This document shows, one piece after another, positions 1-12,800 of a stretch of DNA of 64,000 nt (its first letter is position 1; the number at the start of each line of letters is the position of its first letter). Source of the stretch: Branchiostoma lanceolatum. Lineage: Eukaryota > Chordata > Leptocardii > Amphioxiformes > Branchiostomatidae. The notes below the pieces were generated by a model that saw nothing but the letters and a program-made list of their open reading frames with translations, searched no databases and was not told where the DNA came from. Made by a program: the position numbers and the translations under genes. The stretch spans positions 21,715,769 to 21,779,768 of the forward strand of contig NC_089727.1 of NCBI RefSeq assembly GCF_035083965.1, read 5' to 3'.

Positions 1-193
1 GCGGTCACGATCTAAGGGTCTGCCATATATGTCGGAAAAACAATTCCCGGATGTTTCTAGCATAGACATGTCGCAGCAAGCAATTTCTGTTGCGATTTCT
101 TCAGAGCCCAAACTCGGGTCATGGGCGTGATGACAAAAGTAACGAAACGGTGGCCACTGCATCAGCCCGTGGTCCTTCCTGGGCCGACACAGT

Positions 194-217
194 GGGGGGG
201 GGGGGGGGGGGGGGGGG
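194..217. repeat. Poly-G homopolymer (24 G)
   Basis: An uninterrupted run of 24 G. It can form G-quadruplex structure and is prone to length error in sequencing. Confidence 0.95.
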
Positions 218-538
218 CGCACACGTGGTCGAAAAACAATAAAACAGCCTGCAGCTTGTCTCCCTGACAGTCTGTAGTCAGGTGTTCAAAACCGATAGCG
301 ATTTTTCGGATCTAAGCAGAGGCCAAGATTTTGCATGGGACTTTCGATTTTGGAAATTTTTACTTTTTAATTATTTTTGTCTGTGCACGTGGGCTGTAAT
401 TTTTTTCACAGGTTGTGCGATCTTTATTTCGCATCAGAACACTTATTCCTCGTGAGGATATAATGTCCTTACTCCTCCTTATCAGCCAGGTTGTTGAATT
501 TTTTTTACACATACTGAATTATTTCATTTTATTGAGCC

Positions 539-1404
539 CAGTGTTTCCGCCAGACCGCGACTGAGAGGCCGTCCACTTGGGGAGGGCCGTACCGCGAAAA
601 TTAATTGACTGTACCGCGAAAATTAATTGACCAGGAAAAGTAACTGAATGTTGTGATCAGAAAAGACTTTGTTAATTTTTCAAAACCAATTTGTTACGAA
701 GGTCGCTATAATACTGCTTCAATCGTCACAAAATGCGATCTATACTGACCAGAAACGCCTGAAGTGTAAAGGGGTTTTCCCGCTCTGTGGTCACGTGACA
801 TCTTGCCGTCAACCAATCAGAGCACAGGTTTTTATGACGCGGACCAATCAGCGCTTAGAACCTTGCATATCAATGAGCTTTAAAACATGGCGGACGGCCC
901 AGGACGGGGCAGGTTGCGGCTCGACTTATGTGAATTCATAGCGAAAATTACGATTTTTCTACGGTACATATGGAGAATTTTTACGGAAAAACATTCAAAT
1001 GAATATATATTGTGTCGAATACGGTCAGAAATGGGCGAAACGGGCGAAATTCTTGTTTTGTTTACGTTTTTCCTTGTTTTCTTCGATGACTTTCTTCGAT
1101 TGAGTGTTGAAAAACGGGTTTTAATGAGATCACCGTATGCCAAAGTCACCGACATCGATTCTTCGCAAGCTTAACAATAGCAACAAACAAAAGAGTGTGA
1201 ATGTCCAACGACATAGAGCGTCCCCACGCCCGCAGTAACAAAGAAAAACAAAGAAATTATGCCGACCTCTCGTATTTTTTCCCGATTTCTCGGCATTTAG
1301 TTTGTCTTTTTTTGAAAGAGGACGGCCTATGTCTGAGTTCAGGCCGTCCAAAGCGACATAAGGCCGTCATTTGACAGGAAGACGCCCCTCTGGCGGAAAC
1401 ACTG
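539..1404. mobile_element. Non-autonomous hAT-like element, 866 bp, 8-bp target duplication
   Basis: The left end begins CAGTGTTTCCGCCAGA and the right end is its reverse complement. The 8 bp directly outside each end are identical (ATTGAGCC at 531-538 and 1405-1412). An 8-bp duplication with CAG-type terminal repeats is the signature of the hAT superfamily. Open frames inside are under 100 codons, so no transposase is encoded. The interior (about 780-1060) is related to a segment in SUMO intron 1 (about 44340-44411 joined to 46202-46490). Confidence 0.88.
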
Positions 1405-1742
1405 ATTGAGCCTGAATAAATACGCTTATATTATATTTTCAATTGCAATAAAGCAAATTCGCTGTTCATTTGAATTATTTTTCACACACTATTTCAAACT
1501 TTGCTAGTAAAAATAAAAGAGAGAGTGAGAGAATAGATAATTACAGCAATGTTGCAAAGCCAGACATGATGTAAATAAGTAGACATTATTAGGTTAAAAA
1601 GGTTGTAATTTGTACAGATTCTGAAGTATGAAGGATTGTGTATTTGCAGAAAATATTTTCAAATTGCAGAACAAAATTTTGACATTCTCATGATTCTGCA
1701 ATATTGCAGAAAACTGGAAAAAAAGTATTTCTACCACTGTTG

Positions 1743-1787
1743 GATCATCCTGTCAAGTGTAAAACTCTTATTATTGACAGGATGATC
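1743..1787. repeat. Short palindrome with TTGACAGG motif
   Basis: GATCATCCTGTCAA (1743-1756) and its exact reverse complement (1774-1787) are separated by 17 bp. The core TTGACAGGA recurs many times at 35640-36060. Confidence 0.7.
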
Positions 1788-2328
1788 ATGTCAATAGCCA
1801 CTAATCCTTTTATCGGGAAGCACCCTTCAACCGACTCAATCCCGACCGAATTCCCCGAACGCCGTCGATTTTCCGACCAATTCTCAAATAACATTACCGA
1901 CGTATTTCCGACCAATTACTGACCGCACCATTTACTGTGTCAATTCTTAGTTTACATCAACGTTATACTAGTATATCCTTTCACTCGAAACCGAAACCAA
2001 CAAGTTAACTATGAAACCCTTTTACATTTTTAGCGAATCGCAACATTGTAGCTTACTTTTTCAGGTCCTGTCTTTGGCCACTGATGTGTTTGTGAACAAA
2101 TTAGAAACTTTACAGTATCTGTTCTTGTGTTGTGGCGCGCTCAAAAAACTTGGACCGTGTTTTTCTTACAAATTGTCACAGAAGATACACAGAAACATTA
2201 CACAGCAATTCAGAATATTGATGTGCGAAGCATATGCTGAACTTTTCTGAAGCAATGCAAGTTTTCATTGAGAATTTTTCTCTCAGAAATGACGAAAATG
2301 TTTTCAAAAGACCTTACCTCAGTCATAA

Positions 2329-2640
2329 TCACACATCATGCTTGATTTTGTTGACTCCAAATCTTGCTGCATTCCTCCCCAAATCCTGAGTTTTGCCTAT
2401 CCATTTTCGTCCATGCAGTTTCACAACCCTATCGCTTCCCTTTCTTTGGAAAATTTCCCGCAATGACGCTGTTTGAAGACATTTTGACATGAACGAAAAG
2501 AGACGTAAAACGACCACAACGTTGTCCGGGTTCTTGTGGTGAAATGTTGAATCTTGCATCTTGTTCAGCCGCTTGTCGCCCCGTTTCTGCTCACTTTGTG
2601 CTCTGTCCTTTCTTCTCTTTCTGTGAAATTGTCCTAACAT
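2329..2640 (-). other. 103-codon open frame, doubtful exon
   Basis: An uninterrupted frame rich in Lys/Arg that ends TGA at 2329-2331, followed 3' on the minus strand by a good donor-like GAG|GTAAGG near 2320. No domain is recognised. All three frames are stopped before the donor, so if this is an exon it is probably a 5' untranslated exon of a gene running off the left edge. It may equally be chance. Confidence 0.15.
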
Positions 2641-3302
2641 CCTCCCTTCCCGATGAATGTAGTTCGAACATTTGTTGTAGTCGGTTCACGTTGATATAAT
2701 AGTTGAAAGTCTTCCCAGTATCTGTCGGTAATTTCCGTGACGTCAAGTCAGTTTAGTCTCACACCGAAGTTTATCCGCGATACGAAGTAATCCCAGAAAA
2801 TAAGGCGCAAATAATGCGCTTTCTCCTCGGTTTTCGGCTTCATATTTTTGGATATCACTATCTATAGCTAAAATTTATATTCCATATTTCCAGAATAAAC
2901 GTTCATCTTATTTTTTTTCTCATTATTTTGTAGTTGTGCCAAAGTGTTGTCTTCCGCCGAATAGCTAGTGTAAACATGTATTAGTACGCGGCAGCCCATT
3001 GTCGCCTGATTGCCCACTTAGTGTGCTTTATGTTCGCTTTTATTAGAATGGTAGTCTTGGCGCAGCGTTTGTTAACTGGCGTCGCCGGTTTGCAAAAGGC
3101 TTGGGAATGGTTCATAAACGATTTTAAGACGTGTCTAGTCTAAGCGAATTTCCGAACAAGAACAATTACGAACTGCCATGGTGACGTTGGACTTTGGGTA
3201 AAAGTGCCGTTAATATGTGCAAAATTTATTGCAGCTGACCATGTGCTTCATCAGAATAACACAATTTGTTTTAAGTCCATGTCTAATGATGGTTACATTT
3301 AC

Positions 3303-3303
<1 letters not shown>

Positions 3304-3374
<71 letters not shown>
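3304..3374. repeat. (TG)n microsatellite
   Basis: About 35 uninterrupted TG units. The His/Thr-rich and Cys/Val-rich open frames across it are products of the dinucleotide repeat. Confidence 0.97.
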
Positions 3375-3375
<1 letters not shown>

Positions 3376-3544
3376 GAAACAGTGTTCAGTACCAAGGACA
3401 GTTGGCTTGCTTGTGAACGGTTTAATGGAATAGTAGCTAGTATTTTTGGTCGACGTCTGGATTATTAGTCCGTCTCTCTGGAAGGTAACAAACACACACT
3501 GAACAGCTTTTGTCATAAATAAAAGAAATGTATGTTGCTTTAGC

Positions 3545-3790
3545 ACCTGTTTATGGATCAAAGTGCCGCCAGCAATTATTTCAAGAACTTCCATTGTCTG
3601 CTGTGAATGCGTGCTGGAAGCTACATTCTTATGGTTCAAAAGCGTCACCTAGCAATGTTTTCTAGAACTGTAATAGCTCAAAAGCAATTAGATAATTTGT
3701 TTTAAACATAAGTGAAAAGTCATCTGTTAGATAGAAAGCATTTTTATGTTCATGGATCAAAAGCGTCACCTAGCACTGTTTACGATAAGT
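3545..3790. repeat. Local repeat, three diverged copies
   Basis: The phrase GGATCAAAAGCGTCACCTAG, or a close variant, occurs near 3555, 3636 and 3755. It looks like a small local duplication. Confidence 0.55.
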
Positions 3791-5639
3791 GCAAGAGTTC
3801 GTAGTCACGGGTTATCCTGTTATATCTTAGGACACATTATGCTCAAAACGTGCGACACTCAAGAAATGCATTGAATATTGATTACTCATTTCTTCATTAA
3901 TTGTACATAAACAGGGAGAACACAGCTGCATTCCCTCTGAATGACAATTTGTTACATTCTTCATTAAAATACATAAATACAAAATGACAAATACAAAGTT
4001 GTTAAAATATTCACGATACTAGAGTACGGCGATCGCATACCTTCGCCGAATGGTGTTAACTTGTATGAAATGTGTGTTTGAAAGGTGTGTTATGGATTGC
4101 ATACCTAACGTATGATGATTACACCTTCATTTAACTTCCGAGGCAAGTATTAGATTACCGTGGTTTACAACTTTGGAATCATGGCATTTTTTTAATCAAT
4201 TAAACAAATAATGTCCTTATTTAACGGGAGATGCCCTAACATCGCACGTTTTTTACGCGCTCGAACTCACGGCACTCAATCACTGGTTGCCTGAGAGTGG
4301 TCAGGTTTTAATGAATGGATGTTGAACACATTCATCGAAGGAACATACTTGGATAAGACATGCATGCATACTTTTCACGAGCCCTTCATGCTCCTCGTTA
4401 CAGTCGGCAAACGCTGTAAGACGATTTCGCGTGATGCACCTTCTGATTTTGTATAATAGTACTACGCCAGAGGGTGTGCCTAACTTAGCACGCTTTTGTA
4501 ATTTTGCTCTCTTCAGAAATTGGTGATGGCGTAAAGAAAACCTAAATAAGGCTTGTAGTCTCTCATATTCTAGCTTTCTTTTGACTGGAAAAATTTGACT
4601 GTGTGCATTTCTTACGTAATGGGAGAATAGCTATCTCTAGCGCATTCTTGCTCATGTTTTCACGGGAAATAGGCTACTACACACGAAGTACGCGGCCCGA
4701 CGTACTCAGTGCATGCGGCTCGACTGACAAAACCTTTACGAAGAAACGACATCGCTTACATCAACAGCACTCCGTCTACTTACTGGCAAATATCTTCGTC
4801 ATCTCTGTATTCAGGTTCCTTTTCCTAGACGGTACCAATCACATGTTAGAGCGTAACAAATCTTTGGACCTCGCTGTGTGTTGAATCGTCCCGCCACCAT
4901 ACGGCCAGAAAAAAAAGGCGGGGAAAAAACGTCACCAGACGACAGCGATGTTTACATTGTTTTTCTTTCGTCGGTTTTCTATTCAACAAACACTTAAAGA
5001 CCCAAATATTAGTGTCTCATGAAAAGGTTTTTTTCTTTCTTATGTGTATGGCAGTTGTGTGTCTGCTTGGCACATATCATATATTTAGAGGCTAGGGCCG
5101 TCTCTGCGCAGTGACCTCCGCGCTACCATCATTATTGTCAAAATACTATTTTTCAACAAACAAGAAATGAATATGTACATGTATATGTTTAATGCAAATG
5201 ACTTGGTTTTTTCACCTTTCCTATTAGCATAGTCAGTGGTCACAAAGACCGCTTACATATGTTTGATATATTAAGATTAGTAAAGAAATCCATGCGATGT
5301 AAGGGCACGTGCGATGTTAGACCGCCTCACGTTACATAATCGATGTATCAATCAGTTTTCCTCTCTATGTCCAAGTTGTCAGTTGATATGTCTTGAAGCG
5401 CCATTGTGAAAAGCACTGCCCACATGTTGCAATTGACCCAAAAATAATTCATGCCTGTGTCCTCGTATATAGGTCGTCATCCAAAAAAGCACATTGAAAG
5501 GGAATTTCAACTTTTCCGTATTAATCATGTTAAGAATGACCTGATTTGCAAAGCATGTATTTTATTATGTTAATCATCACCAATTGTTTTTACCTGACCA
5601 AAACAATTAAAATCCACCAAACCGTGCTTGAGTTATTCT

Positions 5640-5960
5640 CCTCCAAAATTAAGATAAAAATGCCTACTCTATAACGGAGGAACCCCCCAGAAGATCTTCG
5701 AACTTGACCTTCGTTTTTCCAACCCCACAAAACCTACTAAATTTAATCACAATCCATTTAGTTCCTCTCGAGCTATGCCACCAGCAAACAAACCGACAAA
5801 CATATACGGTCCACTGCGGCACCAAAGGACCCCCCAGAAGACTCATCTTCGAACTTGACCTTTGTCTCCCCAACAGAAACTTACCTACTAAAAATCACCA
5901 ACATCCGTCCATGGCATCAAGAGTTATAGCGCCAACACCATCACTCCACAAATCCCGACC
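5640..5960. repeat. Dispersed repeat family A (CCAGAAGA / AACTTGACCTT)
   Basis: Two tandem-like units carry 'gaacttgacctt', 'ccaccaaa', 'cctactaaa' and 'gagttat' in fixed order. Related copies occur near 10630-10910, 15428-15640, 26640-26730, 27270-27860 and 55240-55470. No coding potential is evident. It is a moderately diverged interspersed element of unknown class. Confidence 0.6.
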
Positions 5961-6876
5961 AAAAATATGCCCTTCTGCATACGGCGAAGGCAAAAACACA
6001 TTCAGGTCACACACGGAATCGACATATCATTTGCTATGGCTAAGAGTGCTGACTAACATCGCAAAACTTCTCAATACTCCTCAATGCCCCCTTATGGTGG
6101 AGTCGAATATTCAAGTTAGATTCTACAATTATATAGATGCAGTAAATGGAACATAATGTCATTAAAAACTCCATTTCTGTAGCCATTGGGTTACACATTT
6201 GTACAATCATACAGCATACAGTTCACTTGAGTGCTGAGTGCTAAACAGCGAAAACGATTTTCAAAGTCTTAAGTATAACCCAGAAAGGTGATTACCCACT
6301 AAGTCATTGCAGACGTACATTATGTTGTCATCTCTTGCTGATAATATTTTACACCAAAGTCAGGGCGTCATATTCTACAGTGAATCTAGAAATAAAAACT
6401 TTCCTTTAGCCTATGCAATTCCAGCTTTTACATTTTAAATGCAGCCTGTAAAAACGAACATTGGAGAGTGGTCTGAGGGGTGTGCTGTCGCCTTAGAACC
6501 TCCTGCAAATTTAACAAAAGATAGAAAAGTAACCATAAGGAAGATAAGAAATGTGTTTTGACAAGTTAATGGTTACGATGATGTATACTCTGTGCACGTG
6601 TTTCATTGGATGTATTTTTCAATGAGGATACTTCTGATGCTTAATCTGAACCAAAAACATTGTCTGCTACTCAAAAACCACGGCTATAGCAAGTTCAGAA
6701 CATATCTAAACCAGACGTTCTGATGCAGTACCACGGAATGCTACTAGTTGTCCAGAACTTCCTCTGTTTTACCAATACCTCATCGCATGCCAATTATCAT
6801 ACATATTTATCCTTAGCTTCTCATCCTAATTTTCTAAGGCTATAATGTAGAAAACCATTTAACGTTAAAACTTACC

Positions 6877-9800
6877 TTAACGTCCAGCACTTTGGCAGAA
6901 CTTCCACAGCCCAGTACTTCCCCAGCCAGTAGAGTATCCAGCATAGGCGATGGGCAGCGGATCGGGGTCCGTCCACTGCATGAACGGCCAGGTTGCACCA
7001 CCCCTCCCCACAGCAATGGTTCCGTCTGAAAACCAGGTTATCCAGAAGACTCGGTACTCTGTCGGGGAGTTGATTCCTGAGGGCAGAAATAATAAAGATC
7101 ATAAGAACGCCATTTCAATTCATCAGTGATACAGGCCCCTAGATTCATTATATAAGGTAATTCCGTTCCTTGTCCTATTTATTGTTCTTAATAATTGTTG
7201 CTCATTGTACGTAAAGCTTTACATATTTAGAAGCAGGCATGTTAGATTAGCCACGCTAGATGGGTTGGGGTTTTGTGGGCGTGAGAAATTTGCGCGTGAA
7301 AAACTTGCGCGTGAAAAATTTGCGCGTGAAAAAAAGAAGTTCAAGAAATGTTTCAGAAAATGTGTACTACCAAATTCTTAGTCAGAAAAATTTTACGCCA
7401 TGATGTGATTTTGCATCTGTTTCCTGAATTTTGAGTTTGAATTTTAGGTCCCTTGGGAATATCTAAGCTGACTCCCAAGGGCTTTAAAACCTTTTTGGAG
7501 GTTTTAAGCTTAAAACTTGAATTAAGATGACCCACAATGGAATTAAGTATCTTATTGTTGCATTCTACAGTTCAAAACGTTGTTCTTTCCATCTTCAAGG
7601 GATTTTAAAGTGATTTTCAAATGTTAAGTTTTCACGCGCAAAAAAGTTTGAAATTTGCGCGTTAAAGAATCTGCTTGAAAAAAGATGAAATTAGGCTAAT
7701 AGAATGAAAGAAGCTTCAAATAGTTACATTTTACAGAACAAAACCTTATATAAGTAAGTTGACTTTTCACGCGCAGAAAACCCGTTCCCCGCTAGATAGA
7801 TACACTGCTTATGTGAAATATAACCAAAAAGTGGAATACATAATTGCACAAAATTCTAGAAAACTTTATAAACACCTGTTTAAGCTGGGATCGTCATGCC
7901 ATTAGTTGTCAAATTAGTTTATTGTTGCAAACTGTCTTCTGTTTTTTACGTGTCAAGCATGTCTTCGTTGATTTCGTTGTTGGAAAATGCTAATAAAGAT
8001 TATTTTAGAAATGGTCATATGCATAAGAACGCTGCATTACGAAGTATTCATAGCGCAAAGTTCTCCATGGCAGTATAAATCATGGATAGGTCGTAAGAAA
8101 CTTATTCATGTATTCAGATTTACCACATTTGTTGAAGGATTGACATAACAGGTGACTAAATGATGTCAGCAAGATGTCAGCAAAGATCAGACTGTAACGT
8201 TTGGACCATCCCACACCGGGGCATGCCCCTACTCTTTTTCGAAAGGTGTGATAGGTTCTTTAACGTGCGCGGGGTGCAGCGTGACTCTCCCCAAACACGG
8301 GTCCTCCATTTAACGCCCTATCCGAGGGACGTTCCTAACCGAAGCTAGGTACTTTACACCTGAGTGAAGTGAGAGAATTTGAGAAATTTGTGTTAAGTGC
8401 CTTTCCCAAGGGCACAACATCCGGGAACATGTCCAGACATGTCTGGGGGAAAGTCGGGATTCGACTCGGGCTTCCTTGTTTGACGGCCGAATGTTCTAGC
8501 CGTTACGCCACACGACGCCACTTACCAGGGGTCTGCACCTCCACGCGGTCGACGTCTAGCTTACTGCGGCGTATGACAGACCATGTGTTATCCCAGCCAC
8601 CAATGACAATTTCGTACATGGCGTCCAGGTCTCTGTTTTGAGATGACAAAGCCACAAGCGCGTCGTTATTGGCCTGGACTTCAAAGGTGAAGCGGGATGC
8701 TGTCAGTTTGGGCAGATCCCAGCGGTATCGGTACTCGGTGTCCGTGCTTCGTGTCTCATAATGCTCACAAACTGTAACGACATTAGATCCATACAAGTAA
8801 GCATAAGACTTGTATGTGAACATTTTTTTACATGTAACGAACTTAATATTGTTGAGGACATCTTAACTGAGGAAAGCGAACGGTTAAATTGAAATCGCAG
8901 GAAACAAATTCTGACGGAAACTCATGAAAGACATCCCTGTTTTGTCGCTCTAGTGATTTCAATGATGTGAAACGTGCTCTTTAGTATTGGTAATCTATCT
9001 ATAATGCACTATGCACATTGACTAGTACAATTTTTTTTTCCAATATGCAACAGACTCGTACATCTATGTCAAATATAGTTCTGAGACATATGACAAATAC
9101 GGTAACATGGGCAAATACACCCATTCAACAAAATCTAATCTCTGGTAACTACGAATGCCCAAACGGACAAAGTGCTATACTATTAGGCTCGCTCCCAGAG
9201 AGCGTCGCCGAAAAATTCAGAAATAAACTACGCCTCGCATTTTCCACTCATCTATATTTATTTACACTCAATGATTTTGAAATAGCCTTTTAACAATAAG
9301 ATCAACAGGCTGTGGATATCTTGATATGATAAGAGTTGTAAAGAAACGAAACTGCTGAATAATTACACCCAAAACCTTTGAAACGGGTGCCTCACCTGCA
9401 TGATCTTCAGCTGCTGGCGGTACGGCGGAGCTTGGACACTTTGGTATCCCTGTTGGACCAGATGGACCGACAGGGCCATTCACCCAACGGGGGCCAGCGG
9501 GGCCAGGTGACCCATTCGTCCCCACAGGCCCCCGGGGACGTCTGGATCCCTTCAGCCTCGTAGGGCTAGCTAGCCCCATGGCTCCCTTTCGCCCTGGTGA
9601 CCCAACTGACCCGGGAGGCCCTATTGGGCCAACTGGCCCTGGGACTCCCATTTTCCCTGGAGGCCCAGGTGGCCCAGGAGATCCGGCAGACACAGGGCCA
9701 GCTGGTCCCATGGCTCTCCTTTGCTCCACAGGGCCAGCCTGCCCAATGGATCCATTCACTCCAAGAGCTCCATGAGTCCTGGCAAATATCGCTATTGCTC

Positions 9801-12800
9801 CTGTAAAGATAGAGCCAATCATCTGATGAAGAACCCAATACATCTTTATTTTTGGTCCCAGTTGCTCCATTTACTTTTTAATACTTTTTGATAGTTTTAT
9901 TATTTTTTGTGTTTGACAGGGACACAAAAACATGTAAGATAAACTAGTCTCTCTCACACAAACTCTAACTTTCCCTGGGTCTACATAAAGCGTCTCTTAT
10001 CAGATCTTATGGCCGTTACGTTTACCTTCAAAACAGGTAAAAAAAAATCTAAGAAGTAGTTGTATTGAAGTTAAGGTTTAGTAATCACTCGAAGAGTATT
10101 TTTACATTCGTATAGATATGTTGCAAGACCTTCCTGTGAAAGTTTAAGTACAAACTACTTACCTTCCAGTTCCTGTACACATGATCGAAGTTCACCCATC
10201 TCTTTGATGAATGCAACTGAAAACAAGGTTGATAATTTTTTGATAAAAATACAGTCAGCTAGAGTTTCACAACCTCATACCCTCCCGAGAGGACTCCATT
10301 TACGACCCTCCCTTTACGACCTATGTATTTCCCATCAAGTATGAATACGAGTCCTCATTTGCGTAAATTGCATCACTTGATCATCCCAAGGGCAAGTTAC
10401 ACAAACTGCTAAAGGTATAGAAATCTATTCTATCTACTAATAATCCATTGTTTCATCTTCAAATTGATAAATTAAACAAGTAAAGATCTGGTTTCAAATG
10501 CGTGTGCCATTTAAGGAACTTCCAAACAAATCAAGTATTGAATTCCCACACACTTAAAGCGATATTTTAATGATAGCGACGATCCATCAACCCTTTTCTT
10601 TAGAATTCTCTTTCAGTGTTAAAACCCCTATACAAAATAGGCCCCAGTAGTTCAAATAAGACTGCTAAGGGGCCAACAACCTACATCAGTTCTTTAAGAC
10701 CCGAAGAGGTATCTGCCATTTAAAGATCACGACCGAAAAGTTGTCTCAAACACGAGAAATAAAGGCCGCTAACTCTGATGCTGTACCACAAGAAGCCACT
10801 GGGTGATCCATAATTTAACTTGATAGTGTCCTTTTACCTTTTGGCGACCCCTACCCACATACTAAAATATCATAAGGATCCATTCACAGCTTCTTGCATT
10901 ATGCTGTCCACAATCACAAAAAAACGGCCTCGTTCTTGGCGAAGGTAAACATGACTCAGTGCGCCCGTTATCATCAAAATGATAGACCTGGATGTACTGA
11001 ATGATGGACGGAACTCACCTGCAAAATACGGTAATAGTGCCGCGATTACCACAACGAGCACAGAGAGTGAGATTTGCCACAGCTTCCGGCATCGGTTGAG
11101 ACACTGTTTCTTTCTGCTGTTGCCTGGCGGATCGTAGACTCCTGTTTGACCAGAAATAAAATCCCCATCTCTGATTTGCTCATGGGTATAACATACGTCA
11201 TCAAAAGTTCGGCAGCAGATTAGTGAGCGGTGGTTGGACGTCAATAATTTTCTCTTCGGGGCTCTTTTAGGGGTTCGATGTGCAATATAAAACCTAGCCT
11301 GATAAGTGGCAGACATCGAGTATCTCAAAATTATTAGAAGCCTAATGTCATTTCCATATACTTTTTGAGAATTGTGTCCTATTATTTAATTTTATGTAAT
11401 CATACAATTTTTCTCATTATCTATCCAATCATGTCAGGATTTGCATGGTCAGGGCCGAGGCTTAAAATCCAACATTTTCTTTGCCATAACCTAAACATAC
11501 CGATGACCAAATGTCATGGAGATAAATCCACAATTTTTTTAGTGATATTGTCCACATGCACGCATACAAACGACATCGTAAATATAATGTTCTTGGCTAA
11601 ATTAAGAATACCATCGCATACAAGGACGTACGAAATATGGAAAGTATGCATATTTTAGCTTATGGGAAATTATTGTTTTGTCATGTCTTGTTGATAATAT
11701 GATTATGGCTGTATCTAGCATCATGTATTTCAAATGATTGTTTTCTTTACTGAAATTTGAATATACTGCCATGTGACAGTATTCTTTGGGAGGATTCCAT
11801 GTTTGAAATTAATTTTAACATTAAGTATGAAAATAACTTCAACATCTACATAATTCAAGCTCTGAGAAGTACACATCTACATTTAACTAGGTTACATGTC
11901 ACAAGTATGAGATCCTATCATTTACCACAAAGGAATAATGACACTTTTATATTAAAGGCAACCTAAGCAATATTAGGGCACTTAACGTCATATATTCAAA
12001 ATCAATCTTTTTCTGATTTCTATCCATAGTAAGTTTAGATAACACTATGCCATCACATATCCACCATCATGGAGCAAATAATGTGATATCGTTGTGTGGT
12101 GGGAACTCATTGAAAATCTGAGCACTTGGAGGCCAGCCATCATTTCAAATCTTCCGAACAAGCACGACTCTGACCGATAAGTCCCGAACGCATCCAAAGA
12201 AATAATCACGTGGTCATGGCTCAATTTCCTTGGGCATTGTGACGTCACGCGGCCGGAAGTTACCGAAAATTGGCGACAGAAAACGGTTACAGCTGGATTC
12301 TGGGCTGATTTTGGGGGGGACTCAATAAATAAAATACTCCTTTTGTGGCTTGCATCTGTGCTATTTTTAAACGCCGAAAGTCTGAAATAATGATGCAGAT
12401 GTGCTAATATGGGGAAGCAAATGTCAATTCCAACCTCACAAAACAGAATTGTTTTCCCCAGAGTATTTCAAGTTTTACCCCCTGAAATTGCTTAGGGCAC
12501 CTTTAATTATATGGAAATGTGCACATAGATTATATACAGTATCTTTATTGAAGTCCAGGACATATAATTCAACGATTGTATTTTCCAATTATCATACAAA
12601 TCAGGGCCTAATTTTCATGGCTTGCATATTATTGTGTAGATCTCTGTCTAAGCTACTGGCATGGCAAATATGATCCGACGTTCCTTTCATCCGCTATACT
12701 ATACTCACCGTTATCTTACACTAAGATTTTATCAAAGTTTCTCCTGCAGTCTCAGAGTAAGCGGATAGGGGCTTTACTACGTGACAGATCCTAGATTGAT

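Larger units (their letters stand above)
1..6876. other. Gene-free left flank (repeat-rich)
   Basis: I see no supported multi-exon gene here. The stretch holds a poly-G tract, one clear TIR element (539-1404), a small palindrome (1743-1787), one weak minus-strand open frame (2329-2640), a (TG)n tract (3304-3374), a short local repeat near 3550-3790 and a dispersed repeat near 5640-5960. A CRE-like TGACGTCA lies near 2739, upstream of the weak minus-strand frame. The parts from 3800 to 5600 and 5970 to 6870 show nothing I can name. Confidence 0.5.
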